Of a stretch of 64,000 nt of DNA, positions 42,716 through 51,285 are shown one piece after another. The translations under genes and the position numbers were made by a program. Below the pieces are notes generated by a model. That model did not search any database. It saw nothing but the letters and a program-made list of their open reading frames with translations, and was not told the origin of the DNA. The stretch covers positions 62,001-126,000 of the forward strand of contig UEGR01000011.1 in the NCBI GenBank assembly GCA_900465685.1. The letters run 5' to 3'. Position 1 is the stretch's first letter, and each line of letters starts with the position of its first letter. The DNA is from Hyphomicrobiales bacterium (lineage in GTDB: Bacteria > Pseudomonadota > Alphaproteobacteria > Rhizobiales > Rhizobiaceae).

Positions 42716-44140
42716 ATGAACACCGAAATGCTGATTGGCTCACGCTTTGAAGCTGGCACGGAGGTCGAGGAAAGCGTCCTCAATCCAAAGACCGGCGAGA
42801 CCGTTCTCAAACTGCCGGAAGCCTCGCTCGGCCAGATCGACGCCGCCGTGGCCGCCGCTGACAAGGCATTCAAAACCTGGTCGCGCACCACGCCCGGCGA
42901 GCGCTCCAACTATCTTTTGAAGATTGCGGATGCGATTGAGCGGGACGCAGAAGCCTTTGCCACGCTGGAAGCGCTTAATTGCGGCAAACCGATCAATGCC
43001 GTCATCAATGATGAAATTCCGGCCATCGTCGATTGCTATCGCTTCTTTGCCGGCGCAGTGCGCAATCTTCATGGACCGATTGCCGCCGAATATATTCCGA
43101 ACCACACATCAATGATCCGACGCGATCCGGTCGGCATTATCGGCTCCATCGCGCCTTGGAACTATCCGCTGATGATGATGGCTTGGAAACTCGCGCCAGC
43201 CATTGCGGGCGGCAATACGGTGGTTTTCAAGCCGTCCGAACAGACGCCACTGACCGCACTGAAAATGGCCAGGCTGCTGGCGGATATTCTACCGGAGGGC
43301 GTCGTCAATATCGTGCTCGGACGCGGCGAAACCGTGGGTAACGCGCTGATCAATCATCCGCGTATCGACATGGTTTCGATCACCGGCGATGTCGCAACCG
43401 GCAAGAAGGTCTTGCAGGCGGCGGCCAAAAGCGTGAAACGCACTCATCTGGAGCTTGGCGGCAAAGCGCCCGTCCTCGTCTTCGACGATGCGGACATTGA
43501 AGCCGTCGTCAACGGTATTCGCACTTTCGGCTATTATAATGCCGGACAGGACTGCACTGCCGCCTGCCGCATCTATGCCGATGCACGCATCTACGACCGT
43601 TTCGTCGCGGACTTGTCATCCGCCGTTTCCAGCATCCGCTACAATCTGGAAGATGACAGCCAGAACGAAATCGGACCGCTCATCTCGCGCCGCCAGCGTG
43701 ATCGCGTTGAGAGCTTCGTCGCCCGTGCCCGCGAGCACAAGCATATCGAGATAACCACGGGCGGAAAAACCGCCGGTGCGAACGGCTTCTTCTTTGAGCC
43801 GACAGTCATCGCGGGTGCAACACAGGACGATGAAATCGTGCGCCGCGAAGTCTTTGGTCCGGTTGTCTCGGTCACGCGCTTCAGCGATGTCGATGAAGCC
43901 GTGCGATGGGCTAACGACAGCGATTACGGCCTAGCCTCCTCGGTCTGGACCAAGGATGTCAGCAAGGGCATGCAGGCCGCAGCCCGCCTGCAATATGGCT
44001 GCACATGGATCAACACCCATTTCATGCTGACCAATGAAATGCCGCATGGCGGATTGAAACAATCCGGCTATGGCAAGGACATGTCGATCTATGCGCTGGA
44101 GGACTATACCGCCGTGCGCCATATCATGATCGCACATTGA
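42716..44140 (+). CDS. patD: Gamma-aminobutyraldehyde dehydrogenase
   Basis: A 474-residue NAD-dependent aldehyde dehydrogenase, the same length as E. coli PatD (YdcW) and very similar as I recall it: [59 protein letters not shown] and [13 protein letters not shown]. The catalytic Cys is in [11 protein letters not shown] and the general-base Glu in LELGGK. It oxidises 4-aminobutanal, formed from putrescine by a transaminase, to GABA. ATG 42716 follows AAAGGGAG. With ydcSTUV it makes a putrescine import-and-use module; a putrescine aminotransferase is not in the window. Confidence 0.92.
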   Translation: MNTEMLIGSRFEAGTEVEESVLNPKTGETVLKLPEASLGQIDAAVAAADKAFKTWSRTTPGERSNYLLKIADAIERDAEAFATLEALNCGKPINAVINDEIPAIVDCYRFFAGAVRNLHGPIAAEYIPNHTSMIRRDPVGIIGSIAPWNYPLMMMAWKLAPAIAGGNTVVFKPSEQTPLTALKMARLLADILPEGVVNIVLGRGETVGNALINHPRIDMVSITGDVATGKKVLQAAAKSVKRTHLELGGKAPVLVFDDADIEAVVNGIRTFGYYNAGQDCTAACRIYADARIYDRFVADLSSAVSSIRYNLEDDSQNEIGPLISRRQRDRVESFVARAREHKHIEITTGGKTAGANGFFFEPTVIAGATQDDEIVRREVFGPVVSVTRFSDVDEAVRWANDSDYGLASSVWTKDVSKGMQAAARLQYGCTWINTHFMLTNEMPHGGLKQSGYGKDMSIYALEDYTAVRHIMIAH

Positions 44141-44168
44141 GCGACCACCGAGCGCATAACCGATCTCG

Positions 44169-44200
44169 AATGGCGGCAGCTTTGCCGCCATTTCCATTTG
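44169..44200 (+). terminator. Terminator of the ydc-patD operon
   Basis: Perfect 10-bp stem AATGGCGGCA / TGCCGCCATT (44169-44178, 44183-44192) with loop GCTT, followed by TCCATTTG. It starts 28 bases after the patD stop. The U-tract is weak, but position and stem are convincing. Confidence 0.7.
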
Positions 44201-44321
44201 TTCTCAAGAGCTTATTGCCCGCCCCATTAATCTTATTACTGGCTAAATTAGCTTGAGCATCAGGCCGACTTCGCCTATTCGATTGTCAAATTCAATCTCA
44301 GGGCGAGCGGGATTTTGAGAA

Positions 44322-44699
44322 TTGACACGCATTAACTGCATTCCTCCATCGGAGCTGACCGGGCCGCATCTCGTTGCGGAATACCGGGAACTGCCGCGTG
44401 TTTTCGCCCTTGTGAAAGCCGCAATCCTGCGCGGCGAGACGCCCGCAGACCGCAGAAATCCCCGTGCCTACACACTTGGAACCGGCCACGTCCGGTTTTT
44501 CTATACGCGACTTGGCTATCTGGCGAAGCGTCAAGCCTCTCTCGTGGCCGAAATGCAGGCCAGAGGTTACGCACCCCAGTTCACGGCAACCAATGAATTA
44601 CTGATCGACATCCCGCCGGAATGGTGCTGCGATTGGGAGCCTTCCGACGAAGCGATGGTAATCAACAGAGCCCGCATTGCCGAACGTTTGCGGAAATAG
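44322..44699 (+). CDS. Pyrimidine dimer DNA glycosylase (T4 endonuclease V family)
   Basis: A 125-residue homologue of T4 DenV, which removes UV-induced cyclobutane dimers by glycosylase/AP-lyase action. It starts MTRINCIPPSELT, very like the phage enzyme. Thr2 (the N-terminal nucleophile after Met removal), Arg22, Glu23 and Arg26 are present in AEYRELPRVF; GTGHVRFFYTRLGYLAKRQ follows. The start must be the TTG at 44322, since Thr must be residue 2 and no ATG is available. It is shorter than T4 DenV (138 residues) and lacks the C-terminal aromatic WYKYY segment that helps bind the dimer. It stands alone; phage-type origin is likely. Confidence 0.87.
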   Translation: MTRINCIPPSELTGPHLVAEYRELPRVFALVKAAILRGETPADRRNPRAYTLGTGHVRFFYTRLGYLAKRQASLVAEMQARGYAPQFTATNELLIDIPPEWCCDWEPSDEAMVINRARIAERLRK

Positions 44700-44925
44700 T
44701 CACCGCACAACAGCGCTCAATTAAACAACCATACATAGATGCAACCTAGAAATACAATTGATTACCGTAGGTTGAAACTCAATTTAAATATAACAAGGAT
44801 AGTTATGTAATTTCAAATTCTTCATAAGTTTATATGTTTTTAAATAAATAATACTCTATTCTGGAAAGTATGGACTTAATTTGATATGATTAAGCAGCAA
44901 CATCCCCCATGCTGAGACATGCCGC
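44700..44925. other. AT-rich intergenic region
   Basis: No gene is seen. The stretch 44700-44890 is far more AT-rich than its surroundings (for example TTTTTAAATAAATAATAC near 44836). It separates the phage-like glycosylase from the PAS-GGDEF-EAL gene and presumably contains the promoter of the latter. The base shift fits an acquired glycosylase gene. Confidence 0.5.
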
Positions 44926-46752
44926 ATGACCGAAAAAAGAACGGCGCCGGAAAAGAAGCACGCGCTGGAACAGCAGGCATCGTCCTTTACAGACGCTGTT
45001 GAAGAGATTGCGCGGAAGCTGCAAAAGCCCTTGCAGCCCGATCTTGAAGACGACTTCATTCGCTATGCGCTCGACAGCGCGGCCATTGTCGCCCACACCG
45101 ATGTTCGCGGCACCATCACCTATGTCAATCGCAAGTTCTGCGAGATCAGCGGTTATACGGCGCGCGAGCTGATCGGCGCAAACCACCGCATTCTGCATTC
45201 GGGCATCCATAACAAGGACTTCTTTCGCGACATGTATCGCGATATTGCTCATGGCAAGATCTGGCACGGCGAGATCTGCAACCGGCGCAAGGACGGCTCG
45301 CGTTACTGGGTGGATACGACCATCGTTCCGCATCTGTCGCCTGCTGGCAAAGTGGATAGCTATACCGCCATCCGGTTCGATATTTCAGCGCGCAAGGAGC
45401 TTGAAAGCGCCTTGCGGACCAGCAAGGAACATCTCGACCAGCTTGCCAATCTCGACCCGCTGACCGGACTACCGAACCGCCGCCGTTTCCAGGAATTTCT
45501 GGAGATGCAGGTGCAGGACCACGAGCGCTCCAATGGCATATTTCATCTGGCGCTACTCGATGTGGATTCCTTCAAGGAGGTCAACGACACATTCGGCCAT
45601 CACGCGGGCGATGTTCTGCTGCAGAATATTGGCAAGCGTCTGCGTTCGTTCGAAGATAGCCAGCTGTTCATGTCGCGCATGGGCGGCGATGAATTCAGCC
45701 TCATCCTCGTCGGCGCGACGGATTATGAAGCCGACATGTTGTTTGAAGAAATTCTGGAGGCCATTCGCCAGCCCATGGTCATCGGTTCGACGCCGCGGCG
45801 CATATCCTCCAGCCTTGGCATTGCCAGATTTCCGCGCGACGGCAAGGATGTCGGCAATCTTTTCAAGGCAGCAGATTTGGCGCTCTACAAGGCCAAGGCT
45901 TTGGGACGCGACCGTGTGGAGGTTTTCCAGCCACAGTTGCGCGAAGTCGCCCGACGAAAATCCGCACTTTATGAAGAAATCGAAGGCGGGCTGGAGCACG
46001 GCGAATTCGAGCTGCATTATCAGCCCATTATTCCGCTCATCTCCGGGCAGGCGTTTTCGCTGGAAGCACTGATGCGCTGGCGTCATCCCGAACGGGGACT
46101 GCTGACGCCCGCCTATTTCGGAGAGGGCTTTGAAGACCCGGCCATCCGCGCAGCACTCGGCATGTTCATGCTGGAGCGGATTTTTGCCGATGTTCAATCG
46201 CTGCTCAAGGCTGAAGCGCCTTTGCATCGCATTGCAATGAACCTGACCAATTCCGATTTTCGTTCGGACATCTTTCTCGACCGCTTCTTTGAACTATGCG
46301 CCGAAACCGGGATTGGGCCTGAGCGGTTCAGCGCAGAGATGACAGAAGGCATGTTGCTCGGCCTCGCGCAGAAACGTGTGGAACAGGGGCTCAAACGGCT
46401 TCATATGGCCGGCGTTGAAGTTGCCCTCGACGATTTTGGAACCGGCTTTGCCTCACTGACGCATTTGCGCCGCCTACCGATAGACCGCCTGAAGATCGAC
46501 CGCAGCTTCGTTGCCAATATCGCCGCCTCGCCGGAAGACCGCGCCATCGTGCGCGGCGTCATTCAGATCGCCCATAGTCTTGGAAAGACTGTCACCGCCG
46601 AGGGCGTCGAGACCATCGAACAAATCAACCTTTTGAGTGACATGAAATGCGATCATTTGCAGGGTTGGTATTTCAGCGCGGCATGTGAAGTGCGAGACCT
46701 GCCAGAGGTGCTGGCCACGCTCCCCAGACTTGACGCAGAAAAGCTGCATTGA
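44926..46752 (+). CDS. PAS-GGDEF-EAL cyclic-di-GMP enzyme
   Basis: A 608-residue cytoplasmic signalling protein with no membrane segment. An N-terminal helix is followed by a PAS domain (about 40-160, with TYVNRKFCEISGYTA and a PAC tail), a GGDEF domain (about 170-335, motif GGDEF at 253-257) and an EAL domain (about 350-605). The cyclase motif is intact, but no RxxD inhibitory site is visible just before it. The EAL domain keeps EALMRW, MNLTNSDF, EMTEG, DDFGTG, KIDRSF and AEGVE, so phosphodiesterase activity is likely too. It makes or degrades c-di-GMP in response to a PAS signal. It stands alone. Confidence 0.92.
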   Translation: MTEKRTAPEKKHALEQQASSFTDAVEEIARKLQKPLQPDLEDDFIRYALDSAAIVAHTDVRGTITYVNRKFCEISGYTARELIGANHRILHSGIHNKDFFRDMYRDIAHGKIWHGEICNRRKDGSRYWVDTTIVPHLSPAGKVDSYTAIRFDISARKELESALRTSKEHLDQLANLDPLTGLPNRRRFQEFLEMQVQDHERSNGIFHLALLDVDSFKEVNDTFGHHAGDVLLQNIGKRLRSFEDSQLFMSRMGGDEFSLILVGATDYEADMLFEEILEAIRQPMVIGSTPRRISSSLGIARFPRDGKDVGNLFKAADLALYKAKALGRDRVEVFQPQLREVARRKSALYEEIEGGLEHGEFELHYQPIIPLISGQAFSLEALMRWRHPERGLLTPAYFGEGFEDPAIRAALGMFMLERIFADVQSLLKAEAPLHRIAMNLTNSDFRSDIFLDRFFELCAETGIGPERFSAEMTEGMLLGLAQKRVEQGLKRLHMAGVEVALDDFGTGFASLTHLRRLPIDRLKIDRSFVANIAASPEDRAIVRGVIQIAHSLGKTVTAEGVETIEQINLLSDMKCDHLQGWYFSAACEVRDLPEVLATLPRLDAEKLH

Positions 46753-46885
46753 TCTCCGCCACATTGTTGCCGTTTTGACATAGTGCGCGTCTTTCTGTCA
46801 TGGATGGCTCTTGACAACGTTTACCCGGGCGCGACTCGTGCTATTAGTCGTGCGTCTCGCCATTGGGGGCTTTGGCGGAGATTCA

Positions 46886-46929
46886 CCGCCCTAGCGCGTT
46901 TATTCGCGGCTGGGGCGGTTTAGTTTTAG
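46886..46929 (+). terminator. GC-rich hairpin with U-rich tail after the GGDEF-EAL gene
   Basis: A strong stem from CCGCCCTAGCGCG (46886-46898) to CGCGGCTGGGGCGG (46905-46918), with one wobble pair and one bulge, loop TTTATT, then TTTAGTTTTAG. The left arm can alternatively pair with GGCGG at 46874-46878, so two exclusive folds are possible. It acts as a terminator or attenuator 130 bases after the GGDEF-EAL stop. Confidence 0.5.
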
Positions 46930-47005
46930 GGCCTTGCAAAATATGCATATCTCGGTTGCAGGATCGGTCATTGTGCCGATCAGCCCATGGCTCTATTTTG
47001 CAGTT

Positions 47006-47126
47006 GTTCGGTTTTACTCCTCCTCCCAAAAACCGAACCTGAAGCGCGATACTCCTCCTCCCAATCGCGCTTTACCAATCCGCCCGCAGCAACTTCTCCT
47101 CCTCCCAAATTGCTGCGGGCGTTTTG
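47006..47126 (+). ncRNA. Small RNA with three anti-Shine-Dalgarno hairpin loops
   Basis: Three consecutive perfect hairpins each expose CTCCTCCTCCC in the loop. Stem 1 is TTCGGTTTT / AAAACCGAA (47007-47015, 47029-47037), stem 2 is AAGCGCGAT / ATCGCGCTT (47042-47050, 47064-47072) and stem 3 is GCCCGCAGCAA / TTGCTGCGGGC (47082-47092, 47110-47120). Stem 3 is followed by GTTTTG and doubles as terminator. A weak promoter, TTGTGC at 46971 and TATTTT at 46994 with a 17-base spacer, would start the RNA near 47006. Length of about 120 nt and anti-SD loops match the alphaproteobacterial alpha-r14 type of trans-acting sRNA, which can pair with ribosome binding sites of mRNAs. There is no coding potential. 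Confidence 0.85.
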
Positions 47127-47154
47127 CTATCCAGATTTCCCTTTTCCAAACTTT

Positions 47155-48270
47155 TCAGCCCGCGATCTTTCCGCCGGTCATCGGTGCTGGGACGCCCGTT
47201 GTGCTTGGAAAGCTGATCGGCAGGCCGCGCAATGCGCGCACGGCGAGAAATGCAAAGCATTCCGCTTCGACGGCATCACCACGCCAGCCCAAGGTCTCAA
47301 CCGGAACAAGCTCGACACCCGCGCGCTCGACCAGCATTCGCATCATCGTCGGGTTATGACGCCCGCCACCGGACACGGCCAACCGCTTCGGTCGATGTGG
47401 CAGAATGTCGAGCGCCTTTGCCACGGCCGACGTCGTGAAGGCGGTGAGTGTCGCCGCGCCATCCTCGTCGCTGAGGCCGTCAGCCATAGCGGCAGTAAAA
47501 TCGAACCGGTCGAGCGATTTTGGAAAAGGCGCTGTCATATAGGGATGCTCAAGCAGCTTGGCGAGACGCGCTTCATCCACATGGCCGCGAGCCGCCAGTG
47601 CACCGTCGCGATCCATCTCGCCAAGACCACGCGCTTTCATGAAATCATTGATCGGCGCATTGGCCGGGCCGGTATCGAATGCGACCAGCGTATCGCCGCC
47701 ATCCCACCAGGTAATATTGCCGACACCGCCGAGATTGAGAATGGCCGTAGCGCCACTGGAATCGGCGCTGCGCAGCAAAGCCGCATGATAGATTGCAGCC
47801 AGCGGTGCGCCCTGCCCGCCGGCGCGGATATCGGCAGTTCGAAAATCATAGACGACCTTGGTGCCAAGCAGCTCGCTCATCAGCGCACCGTCGCCAAGCT
47901 GGCGCGTATCGCCCAGCCGCCCTTGCTGCGGGGCGCGGTGCAGCACCGTCTGGCCATGAAAGCCAACAACGCCGATATCGGCCATGATGAGACCGCTTTC
48001 TTCCACCAGCTCGCGCACCGCAGCTGACTGCGCCCGGGTCAGGGCATCTTCCGCCTCGGCAAAAATCGCCGGTTCGGAGCCGTCGAAATTCCAGACCCGC
48101 GCTTCGGCCTGCGCTTGCTGCAAAAGAGCGAGAATACCATCCGGATAAGGCTTCAGCGCGTAAGTACCGAATATATCGACTGTTTCGCCATCGGTTTTCA
48201 AAAGCGCGACATCGATATTTCCATCGAGAACGGTGCCGGTCATCAGACCTACGGCCCAGATTGGCTGCAT
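47155..48270 (-). CDS. anmK: Anhydro-N-acetylmuramic acid kinase
   Basis: A 371-residue enzyme that opens and phosphorylates 1,6-anhydro-N-acetylmuramic acid to MurNAc-6-phosphate in cell-wall recycling. Family markers are [20 protein letters not shown] at the N-terminus, [25 protein letters not shown], the catalytic Asp in [15 protein letters not shown], and [11 protein letters not shown] near the C-terminus. I chose the ATG at 48268-48270, preceded by GGAGG at five bases; a GTG at 48282 is less likely. It is convergent with the small RNA and stands alone. No MurQ etherase or NagZ gene is nearby. Confidence 0.93.
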   Translation of the reverse strand: MQPIWAVGLMTGTVLDGNIDVALLKTDGETVDIFGTYALKPYPDGILALLQQAQAEARVWNFDGSEPAIFAEAEDALTRAQSAAVRELVEESGLIMADIGVVGFHGQTVLHRAPQQGRLGDTRQLGDGALMSELLGTKVVYDFRTADIRAGGQGAPLAAIYHAALLRSADSSGATAILNLGGVGNITWWDGGDTLVAFDTGPANAPINDFMKARGLGEMDRDGALAARGHVDEARLAKLLEHPYMTAPFPKSLDRFDFTAAMADGLSDEDGAATLTAFTTSAVAKALDILPHRPKRLAVSGGGRHNPTMMRMLVERAGVELVPVETLGWRGDAVEAECFAFLAVRALRGLPISFPSTTGVPAPMTGGKIAG

Positions 48271-48352
48271 AAAGCCCTCCACATTCCTGGATTTCAGAGA
48301 AAAGTGTTAGTGCAATTCGGCGTTAAAAGGAAATATCAGATAAATGCCCGAA

Positions 48353-48394
48353 CAAAAACAATGAGCGGCTTCGGCATCGCTGCCGAAACCGCTC
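48353..48394 (-). terminator. Terminator of the sugar importer operon
   Basis: Stem GAGCGG then TTCGGCA, loop TCGC, TGCCGAA then CCGCTC (48363-48394, one internal C-A mismatch). On the minus strand it is followed by ATTGTTTTTG. It lies 26 bases beyond the stop of the ATPase gene. Confidence 0.75.
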
Positions 48395-48419
48395 TTTGAA
48401 ACAATCCAGATTATGTGGG

Positions 48420-49478
48420 TCAGGCGCTGACGCGCATACCCTTCTCCGGTTCGAAGACGTGGCTGGTCGCCGGATCAATGGCAATCGGCAGCACGTCGCC
48501 CGGACGCACAGTCAGACGCTCACGGAACAGGCAGGTGATCGGCTGCGTGCCGAGCTTGCCCATGACCATGATTTCCGAACCCGTCGGCTCCACGATTTCA
48601 GCCGTAACCGGGACGCCACCTTCAGCGATCTTCATATATTCGGGGCGCACGCCATAGACGGCTTTGCCGGACAGGCTTGCATAATCACCTTGCGGCAGCG
48701 ACAGACGGAAGCCACCATCGGCCACAAACGAACCTTCATCAATCTTGCCGTTGATGAAGTTCATCGACGGCGAGCCGATGAAGCCCGCAACGAACATATT
48801 GGCCGGACGATCATAAAGATCGAGCGGCGCACCGATCTGCTCCACCAGACCATCGCGCATAACCACAATCTTGTCGGCCATGGTCATGGCTTCGATCTGG
48901 TCATGGGTCACATAGATGGTCGTGGTCTTCAGGCGCTGATGCAGCCCCTTGATTTCGCCACGCATCTGCACGCGCAGCTTGGCGTCGAGGTTGGAAAGCG
49001 GTTCGTCGAACAGGAAGACTTGCGGATCGCGCACAATGGCGCGGCCCATCGCGACACGCTGGCGTTGACCGCCGGAGAGCTGGCGCGGAAACCGGTCGAG
49101 CAGCTTGTTGAGGCCGAGAATTTCAGCCGCGCGGGCAACGCGGTTTTCACGTTCGTCCTTCGGCGCGTTCTTGAGCATGAGCGCGAAGCCCATATTGTCG
49201 GCAACCGTCATATGCGGATAAAGCGCATAGTTCTGGAACACCATGGCGATATCACGTTCCTTGGCGCGCAGGTCGTTGACCACACGCGGGCCAATTGCGA
49301 TCTCGCCATCGCTGATTTCCTCAAGCCCTGCGATCATGCGCAGAAGCGTGGACTTGCCGCAGCCGGAAGGGCCGACGAGCACGACGAACTCGCCGTCCTC
49401 GATGCTGACCGACACGCCGTGCAGAACGCCGACATTGCCATATTTCTTGACTGCATTACGGATGGATACAGATGCCAT
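48420..49478 (-). CDS. Carbohydrate ABC transporter ATPase (UgpC/MalK family)
   Basis: A 352-residue ATPase with a C-terminal regulatory (TOBE/OB) domain, as in MalK, UgpC and MsmK. Walker A is GPSGCGKST, signature [15 protein letters not shown], Walker B VFLFDEPLSNLDA, and the switch His lies in VTHDQIEAM. GVRPEYMKI marks the regulatory domain. The ATG at 49476-49478 follows GAGG. It is the last gene of the operon with two MalFG-type permeases and a binding protein, and may serve other sugar importers as well. Confidence 0.9.
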   Translation of the reverse strand: MASVSIRNAVKKYGNVGVLHGVSVSIEDGEFVVLVGPSGCGKSTLLRMIAGLEEISDGEIAIGPRVVNDLRAKERDIAMVFQNYALYPHMTVADNMGFALMLKNAPKDERENRVARAAEILGLNKLLDRFPRQLSGGQRQRVAMGRAIVRDPQVFLFDEPLSNLDAKLRVQMRGEIKGLHQRLKTTTIYVTHDQIEAMTMADKIVVMRDGLVEQIGAPLDLYDRPANMFVAGFIGSPSMNFINGKIDEGSFVADGGFRLSLPQGDYASLSGKAVYGVRPEYMKIAEGGVPVTAEIVEPTGSEIMVMGKLGTQPITCLFRERLTVRPGDVLPIAIDPATSHVFEPEKGMRVSA

Positions 49479-49493
49479 CTTGAACCTCAACTC

Positions 49494-50312
49494 TTATTTG
49501 ACGGCGCCTGCGGTCAGACCTGCAACGATCTGGCGCTGTGCGAAGACGGTAAGCAACAGAACAGGCAGAGTGACCACAAGTGCTGCGGCAGCAAGCGGAC
49601 CCCAGCTCACCTGTTCGAAGGAAAGCATGTTGTAGACAGCGACCGGCAATGTGCGCGTTTCGCGGCTTGCGAGCACGATCCCGAACACGAAATTGTTCCA
49701 CGAGAAGATCACCGCAAGGATAAGCGACACCACGATGCCGGGCTTGGCAATGGGCAGCGCCACCTTGAGAAACACCTGCAACGAGGACGCGCCGTCGATT
49801 ATCGCCGCCTCTTCCAGTTCCATCGGCGTCGTTTCGAAATAGCCGATCATGATCCAGATCACGATAGGTACGGTGACGACCAGATGGATGATGATCTGCG
49901 GCCAGAGCGTGCCCAACAGACCCAGCGTCTGGAACAGAAGGAACAGCGGGATCAGATAGGACAGACCCGGCGTCATACGGGCGATCATGATGACAATCGC
50001 CGATTTATGCGCCCGAAGCCGGGCAATGCCGTAGCCCGCCGGAACCCCGACCAGAAGGGCGAGCAGCGTTGCCATGCCGGTCACCAGAAGGCTGTTCCAG
50101 AAATATAGCAGAAAATCATTGGCTTCGAAAATCTGCGTGTAGTTCGACCAGGCGAAACGTTCCGGGATCAGGATCGGCGGATAAGCGCCATTGTCGATTT
50201 CGTATTTGAGCGAAAGCGACAGCATCCAGATGAAGAAGAAAAGCGCCGGCGAAACGATGATGAAAACAAGAAGCGCAGTGCCGAGCTTCGACAGAATTGA
50301 CTTGCGTGCCAT
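49494..50312 (-). CDS. Carbohydrate ABC transporter permease (MalG family)
   Basis: A 272-residue inner-membrane permease with six membrane segments. The cytoplasmic coupling motif is EEAAIIDGASSLQVFLKVAL, the EAA loop of MalG-type proteins. SWNNFVFGIVLAS near the C-terminus is also typical. It lies between the MalF-type permease and the ATPase gene, 10 and 15 bases from them, and pairs with the product of 50323-51285. Confidence 0.9.
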   Translation of the reverse strand: MARKSILSKLGTALLVFIIVSPALFFFIWMLSLSLKYEIDNGAYPPILIPERFAWSNYTQIFEANDFLLYFWNSLLVTGMATLLALLVGVPAGYGIARLRAHKSAIVIMIARMTPGLSYLIPLFLLFQTLGLLGTLWPQIIIHLVVTVPIVIWIMIGYFETTPMELEEAAIIDGASSLQVFLKVALPIAKPGIVVSLILAVIFSWNNFVFGIVLASRETRTLPVAVYNMLSFEQVSWGPLAAAALVVTLPVLLLTVFAQRQIVAGLTAGAVK

Positions 50313-50322
50313 TAGCCGGTCC

Positions 50323-51285
50323 TCAAGCGTTCCATTTGGTCCGCTGACGCAAGGCCAGCAGGATCATGGACATGGCGATAATGACGATGAAGAACACCAC
50401 GGCAATCGCCGAAGCATATCCGATGTCGTAATAGGAAAACGCCACGTTATAGAGATAGATGTTGATGGTTTCCGACGCCGTGCCCGGGCCGCCCTGCGTC
50501 ATCGCAAAGATGATGTCAAAGCTTTTCAGCGCATCGATCGAGCGGATGATGACGGCCACCATGATGAAAGGCAGGATCATCGGAAGCGTGATGTAACGGA
50601 ATTTCTGCCAGCCATTCGCGCCGTCGATTTCAGCGCTTTCAAAAGGATCGCGCGGCATGGAGGCGAGGCCACCGAGCACGATCAGCATGACCAGCGGCGT
50701 CCATTGCCATGTCTCGACAGCGACCAGCGACGGGATGACCGTATTCTGGTTGAAAATCCATTCCTGCGGGCCGATGCCGACCAGCGACAGGACATAGTTC
50801 AACACACCGAGCTGCGGGTGATACATCATCGTCCAGACCAGCGCGACAGCGACCGGTGTCGCCATCATTGGCATGACGAAGATGCCGCGCAACAGCCCGC
50901 GCATCGGCAGCTTGCTGTCGAAGATGAGAGCGGCAATCGTACCGAGCACCATGGGCGCCACCACGGACAGGACCGTATAGACAGCCGTGTGCCACATGGA
51001 GTCCCAGAAGCGTGCATCGCCTGCCAGACGAATATAATTGTCGAAGCCGACAAAGCTGATGCCACCGCCGAGCTGCCATTGATTAGCGCTCATCCAGAGA
51101 GTGAAAAGCCAAGGGAAAACGATCACCGCCCCGACGATGATCAAGGCGGGAAGCACAAACGGCCAATAGCTTGGTTTCAGATGGCTTTTGCCAGACTTGC
51201 CATTAGCTTTGGTTTTGGAAGCCGCCTTTGTGGCGGCCTCCCCATTCATGCTCTTTGTTGCTCCTGTCGGGGCGGCAGATGTCAT
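50323..51285 (-). CDS. Carbohydrate ABC transporter permease (MalF family)
   Basis: A 320-residue permease with a Lys-rich hydrophilic N-terminus of about 40 residues and six membrane segments. The coupling motif is ESAEIDGANGWQKFRYITLP. MTQGGPGTASETINIYLYN is a hallmark of sugar-importer MalF-type subunits. The ATG (51283-51285) overlaps the binding-protein stop (ATGA), giving translational coupling. Confidence 0.9.
   Translation of the reverse strand: MTSAAPTGATKSMNGEAATKAASKTKANGKSGKSHLKPSYWPFVLPALIIVGAVIVFPWLFTLWMSANQWQLGGGISFVGFDNYIRLAGDARFWDSMWHTAVYTVLSVVAPMVLGTIAALIFDSKLPMRGLLRGIFVMPMMATPVAVALVWTMMYHPQLGVLNYVLSLVGIGPQEWIFNQNTVIPSLVAVETWQWTPLVMLIVLGGLASMPRDPFESAEIDGANGWQKFRYITLPMILPFIMVAVIIRSIDALKSFDIIFAMTQGGPGTASETINIYLYNVAFSYYDIGYASAIAVVFFIVIIAMSMILLALRQRTKWNA

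Noticed and set aside
46811-46846. Sigma-70 promoter TTGACA / CTATTA upstream of the small RNA
   Set aside because: The spacer is 24 bases, too long for a standard promoter, and the position would add about 150 bases to the RNA.
47155-48270. anmK as part of the sugar importer operon
   Set aside because: A terminator with a U-tract (48353-48394) separates them and anmK has its own ribosome site. Any functional link is unproven.
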